This document shows, piece after piece, positions 24,850 through 34,055 of a stretch of 64,000 bases of DNA. The notes beneath the pieces were generated by a model. It made no database searches. It saw only the letters and a list, made by a program, of their open reading frames with translations, and was not told the origin of the DNA. The position numbers and the translations under genes were made by a program. Position 1 is the first letter of the stretch. The number at the start of each line of letters is the position of its first letter. Origin of the DNA: Mariniflexile gromovii (lineage in GTDB: Bacteria > Bacteroidota > Bacteroidia > Flavobacteriales > Flavobacteriaceae); NCBI RefSeq assembly GCF_017814435.1, contig NZ_JAGJCB010000010.1, positions 78,913 through 142,912 of the forward strand, in the 5' to 3' direction.

Positions 24850-25731
24850 ATGGATTCAGAAACTGTTTCAAATATTTTACCCGAAGAACGTGTTGCAAAA
24901 CCAAAATGGCTTCGTGTAAAACTTCCAACAGGAAAAAAATATACCGAATTAAGAGGTTTAGTTGATAAATACAAATTAAACACCATTTGCACTTCTGGAA
25001 GTTGCCCTAATATGGGTGAATGTTGGGGAGAAGGTACTGCTACCTTTATGATTTTAGGAAATGTTTGTACCCGCTCTTGCGGTTTTTGTGGCGTAAAAAC
25101 TGGCAGACCCGAAAGTGTAGATTGGGATGAACCTGAAAAAGTAGCGCGATCCATAAAAATAATGAACATTAAACATGCTGTTTTAACAAGTGTTGATAGA
25201 GATGATTTAAAAGACATGGGAAGCATTATGTGGGCTGAAACAATAAAAGCAGTTCGTAGAATGAATCCTGAAACTACGCTTGAAACATTAATTCCAGATT
25301 TTCAAGGCGTAGAACAGCATATTGATAGAATTATTGCTGTAGCGCCAGAAGTGGTATCCCATAATATTGAAACTGTTAGACGTTTAACCCGAGAAGTACG
25401 TATACAAGCACAATACGACCGAAGTATGGGTGTTTTAAAATACTTAAAACAACAAGGACAACGACGTACAAAATCGGGCATTATGCTTGGTTTAGGAGAA
25501 ACACGCGAGGAAGTTATTCAAACACTTCACGATTTAAAAGCGAACGATGTGGATGTAGTTACTATTGGGCAATACCTTCAGCCTAGTAAAAAACATTTAC
25601 CTGTAAAACAGTTTATTAATCCGGATCAGTTTAAAGAATACGAAGAAATTGGTTTAGAATTAGGATTCCGCCATGTTGAAAGTAGCGCACTGGTACGTTC
25701 TTCATATAAAGCTCAAAAACACATTAATTAG
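24850..25731 (+). CDS. lipA: Lipoyl synthase
   Basis: A 293-residue radical-SAM enzyme that inserts two sulfurs into protein-bound octanoyl groups. The auxiliary [4Fe-4S] cluster cysteines are C47, C52 and C58 ([12 protein letters not shown]); the radical-SAM cluster cysteines are C73, C77 and C80 (CTRSCGFC). Further family motifs are [33 protein letters not shown] and [12 protein letters not shown], and the terminal R-S-SY is present (ALVRSSYKA). The gap gene begins 2 bp after its stop, so the two are probably co-transcribed. Confidence 0.97.
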   Translation: MDSETVSNILPEERVAKPKWLRVKLPTGKKYTELRGLVDKYKLNTICTSGSCPNMGECWGEGTATFMILGNVCTRSCGFCGVKTGRPESVDWDEPEKVARSIKIMNIKHAVLTSVDRDDLKDMGSIMWAETIKAVRRMNPETTLETLIPDFQGVEQHIDRIIAVAPEVVSHNIETVRRLTREVRIQAQYDRSMGVLKYLKQQGQRRTKSGIMLGLGETREEVIQTLHDLKANDVDVVTIGQYLQPSKKHLPVKQFINPDQFKEYEEIGLELGFRHVESSALVRSSYKAQKHIN

Positions 25732-25733
25732 TT

Positions 25734-26750
25734 ATGATTAATATAGCTATCAATGGCTTTGGTAGAATTGGCAGACGTGTTTTTAGACTTCTTCAAGATT
25801 ATAAAGACATTCAAGTAGTTGCCATTAATGATTTAGCCGATGCTAAAACGTTAAGCCATCTACTTAAATACGATAGTGTCCACGGCGGTTTCAACGGAGT
25901 TGTATCTCATGATGATTCAAACATTATTGTTAATGATAAAAAAGTAGCACTATTAAATGATAAGCATCCAAAAGATATTAACTGGAAACCTTTTCAAGTT
26001 GATTTTGTAATTGAAGCCACAGGAAAATTCAAAAACAAATCAGAGTTACAAAATCACATAGATAATGGTGCAAATTCTGTTATATTAAGTGTTCCGGCAC
26101 TTGATGATGATATAAAAACCATTGTTATAGGTGTAAATGATGATAGTATTAATGGTACGGAAACCATCATTTCCAACGCATCGTGCACCACTAACAATGC
26201 AGCCCCCATGATTGATGTTATAAACAAACTTTGTGGCATTAACCAAGCATATATCACAACGGTTCACTCCTACACCACCGACCAAAGTTTGCACGACCAA
26301 CCGCATAGAGATTTACGTAGGTCGCGTGCTGCAAGCCAATCTATAGTACCTACTACCACTGGAGCAGCTAAGGCATTGACTAAAATTTTTCCTGAACTAT
26401 CCGATGTTATTGGTGGTTGCGGTATAAGGGTGCCTGTTATTAATGGATCGTTAACCGATATTACTTTTAACGTAAAAAAAACAGTTTCTATTGAAGATAT
26501 AAATAACGCCTTTAAAGAAGCTGCCAAAAATAATTTTAAAGGTATTATAGAATACACCGAAGACCCCATCGTTTCTATTGATATTGTTGGAAATAGCCAC
26601 TCTTGTATTTTTGATTCCGATATGACTTCGGTAATAGGAAATATGGTAAAAATTATAGGCTGGTATGATAATGAAACTGGTTATTCTAAAAGAATAATTG
26701 ACTTAATATGCAATTTATCGAAGAAAAAGAGTGTTTTATCGAAGAAATAA
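25734..26750 (+). CDS. gap: Type I glyceraldehyde-3-phosphate dehydrogenase
   Basis: A 338-residue glycolytic enzyme. It has the NAD-binding INGFGRIGRRVFR start, the catalytic Cys at about 151 in SNASCTTN, the HSYTTDQ and DLRRSRAASQSIVPTTTGAAKA substrate-phosphate motifs, and a WYDNETGYS C-terminus. Bacteroidota often carry more than one paralogue; whether this is the main glycolytic one cannot be told here. The gene follows lipA with a 2-bp gap. Confidence 0.96.
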   Translation: MINIAINGFGRIGRRVFRLLQDYKDIQVVAINDLADAKTLSHLLKYDSVHGGFNGVVSHDDSNIIVNDKKVALLNDKHPKDINWKPFQVDFVIEATGKFKNKSELQNHIDNGANSVILSVPALDDDIKTIVIGVNDDSINGTETIISNASCTTNNAAPMIDVINKLCGINQAYITTVHSYTTDQSLHDQPHRDLRRSRAASQSIVPTTTGAAKALTKIFPELSDVIGGCGIRVPVINGSLTDITFNVKKTVSIEDINNAFKEAAKNNFKGIIEYTEDPIVSIDIVGNSHSCIFDSDMTSVIGNMVKIIGWYDNETGYSKRIIDLICNLSKKKSVLSKK

Positions 26751-26751
26751 T

Positions 26752-26759
26752 TATATTTG
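26752..26759 (+). promoter_or_regulatory. Putative -7 promoter element (TATATTTG)
   Basis: TAnnTTTG match right after the gap stop and 19 bp before the kinase start at 26778. Confidence 0.4.
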
Positions 26760-26777
26760 CCTGTAATATTTATTTAA

Positions 26778-29015
26778 ATGTCTCAAATTAAAAACTTCAT
26801 ATTTATTGCATTGGTGCTTTTAAGCATGACGGTTTCATCACAAAAAAAAATTAGTAATGATCCCGAATTGCTTCAAAATAGCATCAATTATCATATTTCA
26901 CAATCGCAAACGGAGTTGGAAAATTTCAACTATTTTAAGGCGCAAAAAAATCTTGATGAAGCTTTAGTTCTAGCCGAACAAATAGAAAACAAAAAAAGTA
27001 TCGGTGTTATAAATGCTATTAAAGGCAGGCTTCAACTTAGTATAGGTGACACTGACAAGGCTATAAAATCACTTACCAAAGCTATAGATGTTCAACGTCT
27101 TATAAACGATAACAAAAACATAGGAAGTTCATACAAAATATTAGGCGATGTTTATGTAGCTAAAAAAGATTACAATCAAGCGCTGGATTATTACCGATCT
27201 GCAAAATCAAAATTTGAAGAAGAAGCTTTAAATGCAGAATTAGCAGATGTTCTTTTGTGTGAGGGCAAAACATATTTTAAATTAATAAACTACAAGAAAT
27301 CAAGAGATATTATAGAGCAAGCTATAGCCTTGGCAAAAAAAGAAGAATTATTAAAAACCCAAAGCGACGCTTTAATTGCTCACGGTTTAGTGCATTCTAA
27401 ACTAAACAATAATGACAAAGCGCTTACCTATGCTCTTGAAGGTGTTAAGTTGGCAAGCGACAATAAATTTTCAAACATTCTTAATAATGGTTATTTAACT
27501 TTAAGCGAAATTTACAACAACATACAGGACTACAAATCGTCAAGAGATTATTTAAACTCGTATGTAAAACTTTCAGATTCTCTAACTAACTTAAAACGTG
27601 CTAATTCTTCAAAAGACCAAGAAACGCAGTACCTTTTAAATGAAGCGAATCAAAAAAACACTGAAATGTTTCAAAAATTAGAGAAAGCTGAAGACGATAA
27701 CAGTTTAAGCACATTAATTTCTATTTTAAGTGTTGCCTTAATTACCATCTTATCTTTACTAACATTATCGCTTTACAAAAACAACAACATTAGGCTAAAA
27801 ACAAATAATATGCTCCATAAAAAAAACGGAGAACTTATTTTAGCTAAAGAAAAAGCAGAATTAGCCTCAAAAACAAAAGCCAACTTCTTATCTACAGTTA
27901 CACATGAGTTAAGAACACCGCTATATGCAGTAACAGGATTGAGCAACATGCTACTGGAAGAAAACCCAAAACCTGAACAGATTCAACATTTAAAATCGTT
28001 GAAATTTTCGGGCGATTATTTATTGACTTTTATTAACGACATTCTTCAAATTAATAAAATTGAAGCTAATAAAGTTGACATAGAGCCCGAACCGTTCAAT
28101 TTAAAAAAGAAAATAAACAATATTATTTTAGCTTTAAATAATTCGGCACAAGACAATAATGTAAAGCTTCATTTAGAGTTCGATAAAAATTTACCGGAAA
28201 ATTTCATTGCAGATCAATTAAAAATTTCTCAAATCCTTATCAATTTAATTGGTAACTCCATCAAATTTACAAAAGATGGTGACATATGGATTCGAATTTA
28301 TAAAATTGAAGAACAAGGAAAAATTTACACCTTACGTTTTGAAGTTGAAGATAACGGAATAGGTATAAGCCAAGAAAAACAAGATAACATGTTTGAAAGT
28401 TTTTCTCAAGGCTCTATACAAATTAACCGAAAATATGGAGGTACCGGTTTGGGGCTTTCCATAGTAAAAGGTTTGATAGATATTTTAAAAGGGAAAATTT
28501 ATGTGAAAAGTGAGCTTGGTAAAGGAACCACATTCTATTTTGAAATTCCTTTAGAATACACTTCCTTAGAAGAAGCTAAAGAAGTTAAAACAACGTATTT
28601 TAGTGGTAATGCTAGCGATTTAGATTTAACAAACGTTAAAACTTTGGTTGTTGAAGACAACAAAATCAACCAAATGATCACCAAAAAGATTTTAACCAAA
28701 ATGGATCTTAAATGTGATATTGTTGATAACGGTGAAGATGCTGTTGAAATGATAAAAACCAATAATTACGACATTGTTTTGATGGATATCCACATGCCAG
28801 GAATTAGCGGTATCGAGGCTACAAAAATTGTGAGATCGTTTGATAAAGAACAAATTATTTTTGCACTTACAGCGGTTACCATTGAAGATAAAATGCACGA
28901 GTTTGAAGAAGCTGGTTTTACAGATATTATTCCAAAACCATTTAAACAAGAAGAGTTTGAGAAAAAACTTTATAATGCACTAGCTTCAAAAAAAAATAAA
29001 CCGGCAACAACTTAA
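26778..29015 (+). CDS. TPR-containing hybrid sensor histidine kinase/response regulator
   Basis: 745 residues. A signal peptide (about 1-22) is followed by periplasmic TPR repeats (about 30-290) and one transmembrane helix (about 308-330, LISILSVALITILSLLTLSLY). The HisKA domain has the phospho-His at about 376 (VTHELRTPLYA) and the HATPase domain shows ILINLIGNSIKFT, DNGIGIS and GGTGLGLSIV. A C-terminal receiver carries its Asp at about 669 (VLMDIHMPG). It senses an envelope signal through the TPRs and relays phosphate internally, so an unlinked HPt or regulator is expected. A paralogue lies at 43242. It converges with lpxK, overlapping by 4 bp. Confidence 0.93.
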   Translation: MSQIKNFIFIALVLLSMTVSSQKKISNDPELLQNSINYHISQSQTELENFNYFKAQKNLDEALVLAEQIENKKSIGVINAIKGRLQLSIGDTDKAIKSLTKAIDVQRLINDNKNIGSSYKILGDVYVAKKDYNQALDYYRSAKSKFEEEALNAELADVLLCEGKTYFKLINYKKSRDIIEQAIALAKKEELLKTQSDALIAHGLVHSKLNNNDKALTYALEGVKLASDNKFSNILNNGYLTLSEIYNNIQDYKSSRDYLNSYVKLSDSLTNLKRANSSKDQETQYLLNEANQKNTEMFQKLEKAEDDNSLSTLISILSVALITILSLLTLSLYKNNNIRLKTNNMLHKKNGELILAKEKAELASKTKANFLSTVTHELRTPLYAVTGLSNMLLEENPKPEQIQHLKSLKFSGDYLLTFINDILQINKIEANKVDIEPEPFNLKKKINNIILALNNSAQDNNVKLHLEFDKNLPENFIADQLKISQILINLIGNSIKFTKDGDIWIRIYKIEEQGKIYTLRFEVEDNGIGISQEKQDNMFESFSQGSIQINRKYGGTGLGLSIVKGLIDILKGKIYVKSELGKGTTFYFEIPLEYTSLEEAKEVKTTYFSGNASDLDLTNVKTLVVEDNKINQMITKKILTKMDLKCDIVDNGEDAVEMIKTNNYDIVLMDIHMPGISGIEATKIVRSFDKEQIIFALTAVTIEDKMHEFEEAGFTDIIPKPFKQEEFEKKLYNALASKKNKPATT

Positions 29016-30016
29016 GAAGCTACAAAACCCTTAACAAGCTTATTGATAACCTCGCTATTACTTATAGTTGTTTGAATAGGTAAATAATACAATTTGTCTT
29101 TTAAAGTACCATATTGGTTGAGGCGCATAAAGTCCTTTTCGGTAGTTATAATAAGTTCTTTTTTCTCTAAATCTAAAATATCTTGCTGTGTAAACTCATG
29201 GTGGTCTTTAAAATTCAAATGCTCAAACCGCAAGCTTTTGGCCTTTAAAAACTCAATTAAAGGATTGGCATTCGCAATGCCCGTTACCAAAGTAAAATTT
29301 GTTAGTGTATCTAAACTAATTTCACTTTGTGAAGAAAAAACAGTATTTGAATAATTTATTGAACTAAAGAAAACCTGTTGATGGTTTTTAGGTTCAATTT
29401 GCTTCAAAATTTTGCTTTTTTCAATCTCATTTAAATTTTCAGGACATTTAGTAACTATAATAATATGGGCTCGTTTTGCCCCATTTCTAGGTTCGCGCAA
29501 GTTACCTGTAGGCAAAACATAATCAGAAAAATACGGATTACTATATGTAGTAAGTAAAATATTCAACCCTGCTTTTACTTTTCTATGTTGAAAAGCATCG
29601 TCCAATAAAATAACTTCGGGTGAAGTTCCAAGCTTTATTAATTCATTTATACCGTTAATCCTATCGCTATCTACAGCTACAAGAATATCATTTTTAAATT
29701 TGTTATAAAATTGAAATGGTTCATCTCCAATAGATTCTGCACTTGAAAGTTCATTCGCCAACTGAAAGCCTTTTGTTTTTCGTTTGTATCCTCGGCTTAA
29801 TGTAGCTACTTTATAATCATCCTTCAACAAATGAATTAAATATTCAATCATGGGCGTTTTTCCTGTACCACCAACACTTAAGTTTCCAACACAAATTACA
29901 GGAAAATTGAAAGAAGTAGATTTTTTTATACCTAAATCGTATAACTTATTTCGTAAACTGGTTACTGCATAATACACAGGTACAAAAGGGAAAGCTATGT
30001 TTCTAATTAATTTCAT
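29012..30016 (-). CDS. lpxK: Tetraacyldisaccharide 4'-kinase
   Basis: A 334-residue inner-membrane kinase that phosphorylates the 4' position of the lipid A precursor. It has an N-terminal membrane segment, then a P-loop in GNLSVGGTGKTPMIEYL at about residues 43-59. Other family motifs are ATLSRGYKRKTKGF, GDEPFQFYNKF, LLDDAFQHRKVKAGLNILLTTY and LPTGNLREPRNGAKRA. Presence of lpxK supports an LPS-bearing Gram-negative. The start ATG at 30016 is divergent from the Nif3-like gene at 30062. Confidence 0.95.
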   Translation of the reverse strand: MKLIRNIAFPFVPVYYAVTSLRNKLYDLGIKKSTSFNFPVICVGNLSVGGTGKTPMIEYLIHLLKDDYKVATLSRGYKRKTKGFQLANELSSAESIGDEPFQFYNKFKNDILVAVDSDRINGINELIKLGTSPEVILLDDAFQHRKVKAGLNILLTTYSNPYFSDYVLPTGNLREPRNGAKRAHIIIVTKCPENLNEIEKSKILKQIEPKNHQQVFFSSINYSNTVFSSQSEISLDTLTNFTLVTGIANANPLIEFLKAKSLRFEHLNFKDHHEFTQQDILDLEKKELIITTEKDFMRLNQYGTLKDKLYYLPIQTTISNSEVINKLVKGFVAS

Positions 30017-30035
30017 CGTAACGAAAATAATATTT

Positions 30036-30043
30036 TATCTTTG
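30036..30043 (+). promoter_or_regulatory. Putative -7 promoter element (TATCTTTG)
   Basis: TAnnTTTG match 18 bp before the Nif3-like gene, in the 45-bp divergent gap from lpxK. Confidence 0.5.
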
Positions 30044-30061
30044 ATTCAAACAAATTAATTC

Positions 30062-31156
30062 ATGATAGTTCAAGACGTCATTAACCATTTAGAAGAATTA
30101 GCGCCTTTAGCCTATGCTGAAGATTTTGATAACGTAGGGCTTTTAGTAGGTGATAAAAATGCCAAAGTAACAGGCATTCTAGTTACCCTAGATACACTTG
30201 AAGCTGTTGTAGACGAAGCCATTGCCGAAAAATGCAACCTTATAGTTAGCTTCCACCCTATTATTTTTAAGGGCTTAAAAAAACTTACAGGTAAAAATTA
30301 TGTGGAACGTGTGGTTATGAAAGCCATAAAACACGATATTGCCATTTACAGCATACATACCGCTTTAGATAATGCCTTACAAGGTGTGAATGATATGATT
30401 TGCAATACTTTAGGATTAACCAATAAACGCATCCTCATTCCGCAAAGCGAAACCATAAAAAAACTAACCACCTACGTACCAAAAGACGAAGCAGAACAAC
30501 TTAGAACTGCCCTATTCAGCTCTGGTGCAGGCACAATTGGCAATTACTCCAATTGCAGTTTTAATGTAGAGGGCTATGGTACATTTAATGGAAACGACAC
30601 AAGCAACCCAACAAAAGGAAAAAAAGGGATCACACATACCGAAGCTGAAACTAAAATAACCATCACGTTTCCAAAACATTTAGAATATAAAATTCTACAA
30701 ACATTATTCAAATCACATTCCTATGAAGAAGTAGCGTATGAAGTCACTACTTTAGAGAATAAAAATCAGCAAATTGGCATGGGAATGGTTGGCGAACTAG
30801 AAGAATCTATGAGCGAATTGGATTTTTTAAGCTATTTAAAAACAAAAATGGACACTAAATGCATCAGGCATTCTTCACTTTTGAATAAAAAAATTAAAAA
30901 AGTTGCTGTTTTAGGAGGCTCAGGAAGTTTTGCCATTGAAGCCGCTAAAAACGCTGATGCTGATGCTTTTATAACTGCAGATTTGAAATATCACGACTTT
31001 TTTACGGCCGAAAACAGCATTCTTTTAGCCGATGTTGGACATTATGAAAGTGAGCAGTTCACAAAAAATCTTTTAGTAGCATATCTTACAAAAAAAATCA
31101 CTAATTTTGCAATCATTTTATCAAAGACAAATACAAATCCTGTTAAGTATTTTTAA
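30062..31156 (+). CDS. Nif3-like dinuclear metal center protein
   Basis: A 364-residue member of the NIF3/YbgI (DUF34) family, which forms hexameric rings with two metal ions per subunit. The metal-binding part shows DNVGLLVG, SFHPIIFKG, IYSIHTALDNALQGVND and, in the C-terminal half, GSGSFAIEAAKNADADAFITADLKYHDFF and DVGHYESE. A central insert of about 100 residues (PII-like domain, about 125-235) is typical of the long form. The cellular role is not settled. The coiled-coil gene follows after 3 bp, as commonly seen in Bacteroidota. Confidence 0.93.
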   Translation: MIVQDVINHLEELAPLAYAEDFDNVGLLVGDKNAKVTGILVTLDTLEAVVDEAIAEKCNLIVSFHPIIFKGLKKLTGKNYVERVVMKAIKHDIAIYSIHTALDNALQGVNDMICNTLGLTNKRILIPQSETIKKLTTYVPKDEAEQLRTALFSSGAGTIGNYSNCSFNVEGYGTFNGNDTSNPTKGKKGITHTEAETKITITFPKHLEYKILQTLFKSHSYEEVAYEVTTLENKNQQIGMGMVGELEESMSELDFLSYLKTKMDTKCIRHSSLLNKKIKKVAVLGGSGSFAIEAAKNADADAFITADLKYHDFFTAENSILLADVGHYESEQFTKNLLVAYLTKKITNFAIILSKTNTNPVKYF

Positions 31157-31159
31157 AGT

Positions 31160-31942
31160 ATGGCTAAAACTAAAGAATTAACTGTTGAAGAACGTTTAAG
31201 AGCGTTATACGATTTACAACTTATAGATTCTCGTATAGACGAAATAAGAAATGTTCGTGGAGAACTTCCATTAGAAGTGCGCGATTTAGAAGATGAAGTT
31301 GCTGGACTAAACATCAGATTAGAAAAATTAGTTTCAAGTTTAGAAGTAATCGATAATGATATCGTTTCTAAAAAGAATCAAATTGAAGAATCTAAATCTT
31401 TAATTAAAAAATATAGCGAGCAACAAAAAAATGTTCGAAATAACAGAGAATTCAATTCTTTAACTAAGGAAGTTGAATTTCAAGAATTAGAAATTGAATT
31501 AGCTGAAAAACACATTAAAGAATTTAAAGCGCAAATAGAACAGAAAAAAGTTGTTATTTCTGAAACTAAAGACCGTTTAAAAGAGCGCGAAAATCATTTA
31601 AAGCACAAAAAAAATGAACTGGACGCCATTTTAGCTGAAACTGAAAAAGAAGAACAAGCTTTAATTCAAAAATCTCAAGATTACCAAGAGCAAATTGAAG
31701 AACGTTTGGTTGCTGCTTACAACAGAATTCGTAAAAACGTAAAAAATGGTTTAGCGGTTGTGCCAATTGAAAGAGGTGCTTCTGGAGGATCGTTCTTCAC
31801 CATTCCACCGCAAATTCAAGTAGAAATTGCTGCTCGTAAAAAAGTAATTACCGATGAGCATAGTGGACGTATTTTAGTTGATGCTCAATTAGCTGAAGAA
31901 CAAAAAGAAAAAATGGAAAAATTATTTGCTAAATTAAGCTAA
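31160..31942 (+). CDS. Coiled-coil protein of the zinc-ribbon (C4-type) family, cysteines lost
   Basis: 260 residues. A long coiled coil (about 10-190) is followed by a short C-terminal domain. In related proteins that domain is a four-Cys zinc ribbon (C-x2-C and C-x2-C). Here the equivalent positions read GASGGSF and DEHSGR, with serine or glycine, and the C-terminal part contains no cysteine, so zinc binding is not expected. The fold residues IPPQIQVEI and GRILVD are kept. It is probably co-transcribed with the Nif3-like gene. Function unknown; a nucleic-acid-related role is only a guess from the family. Confidence 0.88.
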   Translation: MAKTKELTVEERLRALYDLQLIDSRIDEIRNVRGELPLEVRDLEDEVAGLNIRLEKLVSSLEVIDNDIVSKKNQIEESKSLIKKYSEQQKNVRNNREFNSLTKEVEFQELEIELAEKHIKEFKAQIEQKKVVISETKDRLKERENHLKHKKNELDAILAETEKEEQALIQKSQDYQEQIEERLVAAYNRIRKNVKNGLAVVPIERGASGGSFFTIPPQIQVEIAARKKVITDEHSGRILVDAQLAEEQKEKMEKLFAKLS

Positions 31943-31965
31943 GCATTTTCCTAATATATAAAACG

Positions 31966-31995
31966 AAGCCTTCATAAATTTGAAGGCTTTTTTTA
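31966..31995 (+). terminator. Rho-independent terminator
   Basis: AAGCCTTCA (31966-31974) pairs with TGAAGGCTT (31981-31989), followed by a T-run. It ends the Nif3/coiled-coil operon. Confidence 0.9.
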
Positions 31996-32070
31996 TTTTA
32001 AAATTTTCAGACTTTCGCTTTAAGGTATTTATTTTTAATTCGTCTAATAGAACAAGAAAAACTTTAAAAA

Positions 32071-32727
32071 ATGAAAAATATTGCCCTTACCTTATTTGTA
32101 ATCGTATTATTCAGTTGCCAAAACAATGCACAAGCAAACAAAAACCAAGAAGCGGTTATTAATGCCAAACCTATTGAAGTCCCAATAAAAAACAGTAAAG
32201 CCAAGGCCTATTTTGCCAGTGGCTGTTTTTGGTGCGTTGAAGCCATTTATGAAAGCGTAAAAGGTGTTGATGAAGTAATTAGTGGTTATTCTGGTGGACA
32301 TACCAAGAACCCAACTTACGATGCAAGTAACACTGGTAGAACAGGACATGCCGAAGCGGTTGAAGTTATTTACGACCCAAAAGTGGTAAGTTTTTCAACA
32401 TTGGTTGAAGTCTATTTTGGTTCGCAAGACCCAACACAAGTAAACGGACAAGGGAATGACCGAGGTTCGCAATACCGTTCCATTATTTTTTATCAAAATG
32501 AAGCGCAAAAGCAAATCATTCTTAAAAAGAAAGAAGCCCTTGCCAAAAAATTAAATGCCAAAATTGCTGCTGAAGTATATCCATTCCAAAAGTTTTGGGT
32601 GGCCGAAGATTATCATCAAAACTACGAACGCCTTCACCCAAACAACAGCTATATTCAAAATGTATCCGTTCCAAGGTTAAACCGGTTTAAAGCTAAGTTT
32701 CCTGAATTAATAAAAGATAAACATTAA
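32071..32727 (+). CDS. msrA: Peptide-methionine (S)-S-oxide reductase, lipoprotein form
   Basis: 218 residues. The catalytic motif GCFWC is at about residues 51-55, with further family motifs GYSGGHTKNPTY, GHAEAVEVIYDP, QDPTQVNGQGNDRGSQYRS and AEDYHQNY. The enzyme reduces methionine-S-sulfoxide in proteins. An N-terminal lipoprotein signal (FVIVLFSC, Cys at about 16) places it in the envelope, where it would repair oxidised secreted proteins; cytosolic MsrA lacks this. The next gene also encodes a lipoprotein and starts 40 bp later. Confidence 0.95.
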   Translation: MKNIALTLFVIVLFSCQNNAQANKNQEAVINAKPIEVPIKNSKAKAYFASGCFWCVEAIYESVKGVDEVISGYSGGHTKNPTYDASNTGRTGHAEAVEVIYDPKVVSFSTLVEVYFGSQDPTQVNGQGNDRGSQYRSIIFYQNEAQKQIILKKKEALAKKLNAKIAAEVYPFQKFWVAEDYHQNYERLHPNNSYIQNVSVPRLNRFKAKFPELIKDKH

Positions 32728-32766
32728 GTTGATTACTTGTTTTATACCTTTACTAAAATATAAATC

Positions 32767-33414
32767 ATGAAAAAACCAATCATTCTGCTTTTCATTTTAA
32801 CCATTGTTATTGCTTGTAAACAAAAGCAAGAAACCAAAGTTGCTCAAAAAGAACTTTCAATTGCCGAAAAAATAGCTAATGCCCATGGCTTTGAAAACTG
32901 GAAACATGTTTCTGAAATAGCTTTTAATTTTAACGAAAAAAGAAGCTGGACATGGCATCCTAAAACGAATGATATTACTTTAATTACTGAAAACGACACC
33001 ATAAATTATAATAGAAAATCTCTTGATAGCATTTCAGAGAAAGCAGATAAGGCATTTATAAATGACAAGTTTTGGCTATTAATTCCGTTTCAATTGGTTT
33101 GGGATAAAGGCACTAGCATTTCTGCACCTGTTAAAGCTGAAGCTCCCACAAGTAAGATGGAAATAAATAAAATCACATTAACATATCCTAATGAAGGAGG
33201 TTATACCCCTGGTGATGCTTATGACATCTATTATAATGATGATTACATAATTAAAGAATGGGCTTTTAGAAGAGGCAACAAACCCGAAGCTGGACTTGTA
33301 AACACCTTCGAAAACCATCAAGATTTTAACCGTATAAAAATTGCTTTAGATCATAAAAAAGCAGAAGGCGATTGGAATCTTAAGTTTACCAATGTAAAAG
33401 TTACGTTGGATTAA
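32767..33414 (+). CDS. Conserved hypothetical lipoprotein
   Basis: A 215-residue protein with a lipoprotein signal (LTIVIAC, Cys at about 17). I do not recognise a catalytic family. The mature part starts with IAEKIANAHGFENWKHVSEIAFNFN and contains paired aromatic strands (SWTWHPKTNDITL, FWLLIPFQLVWD) and a GYTPGDAYDIYYNDDYIIKEW segment. This suggests a compact beta-rich lipid- or ligand-binding fold of the kind seen in envelope lipoproteins. It may be co-transcribed with msrA. A terminator follows. Confidence 0.75.
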   Translation: MKKPIILLFILTIVIACKQKQETKVAQKELSIAEKIANAHGFENWKHVSEIAFNFNEKRSWTWHPKTNDITLITENDTINYNRKSLDSISEKADKAFINDKFWLLIPFQLVWDKGTSISAPVKAEAPTSKMEINKITLTYPNEGGYTPGDAYDIYYNDDYIIKEWAFRRGNKPEAGLVNTFENHQDFNRIKIALDHKKAEGDWNLKFTNVKVTLD

Positions 33415-33512
33415 TTTTATAATTTTTTCATACTTTCAACATCCAAAATCACCACTAAAGACGTATATAATATAAACAATGAATATTCCGCGTTATGCGT
33501 CTCTATATATTC

Positions 33513-33548
33513 AAAGCGCTTTCACTACTAGTTGAAGCGCTTTTTTTT
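33513..33548. terminator. Terminator hairpin between convergent genes
   Basis: AAAGCGCTTTCA and TGAAGCGCTTTT form a stem with one bulge around an ACTACTAGT-type loop, followed by a T8 run. It ends the lipoprotein gene and overlaps the stop region of the convergent CDGSH gene. Confidence 0.85.
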
Positions 33549-33966
33549 ACCCAATAAATTGTTCTTTGGTATGTGTACCGTCACAATAAGGTTTATTGCT
33601 CGAAGCACCGCATCTACAAAATGCCGTTGTTTTATTCTTAATTTCTTTTCTGCCATCTTTATGGGTTACATGTAGCGTTCCGTAAACCAATAAGGGGCCG
33701 TTTTCCAATACCTCAACCTTGGTTTCCAGCACTTCAGCTGTTTGGTCTTTTTCATTATTCATATAAAAGCTCAAAGCACCCGATGGGCATTTCTTTACAG
33801 TTTCTATAATAGCATCTGTTTTTGCGGCATCTATTTTTATCCAAGGCCGTTCCCTAGGCTGAAACACTTGTGGTAAACCTTTGGCACAAATAGCAGAATG
33901 AATGCACTTTTCAGCTTCCCAAACTACAGTTGTTTCTCCGTTTGTATATTCTTTTATCTTGCCCAT
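33547..33966 (-). CDS. 4Fe-4S mono-cluster (Fer4_19) plus CDGSH iron-sulfur protein
   Basis: 139 residues with two small Fe-S modules. Residues about 10-70 form a divergent single-cluster ferredoxin-like domain (EKCIHSAICAKGLPQVF and VKKCPSGALSF, with Cys at about 21, 28 and 60). Residues about 88-138 form a CDGSH-type 2Fe-2S domain (FCRCGASSNKPYCDGTH, ligands C-x-C...C...H). Such proteins are likely redox or electron-transfer proteins of the cytoplasm. It stands alone, divergent from kynU with about 90 bp between starts. Confidence 0.92.
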   Translation of the reverse strand: MGKIKEYTNGETTVVWEAEKCIHSAICAKGLPQVFQPRERPWIKIDAAKTDAIIETVKKCPSGALSFYMNNEKDQTAEVLETKVEVLENGPLLVYGTLHVTHKDGRKEIKNKTTAFCRCGASSNKPYCDGTHTKEQFIG

Positions 33967-34055
33967 AGCTAAATTATTTTACTAAATATACAAAATTCAG
34001 AGCTAAAAATTAAGTCTTATTCGTAACTTCATTTCTAAGTTTAGAATTCTTATTT

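Noticed and set aside
31980..32162. 60-codon ORF before and across the msrA start
   Set aside because: Out of frame with msrA, begins in the terminator, no coding features.
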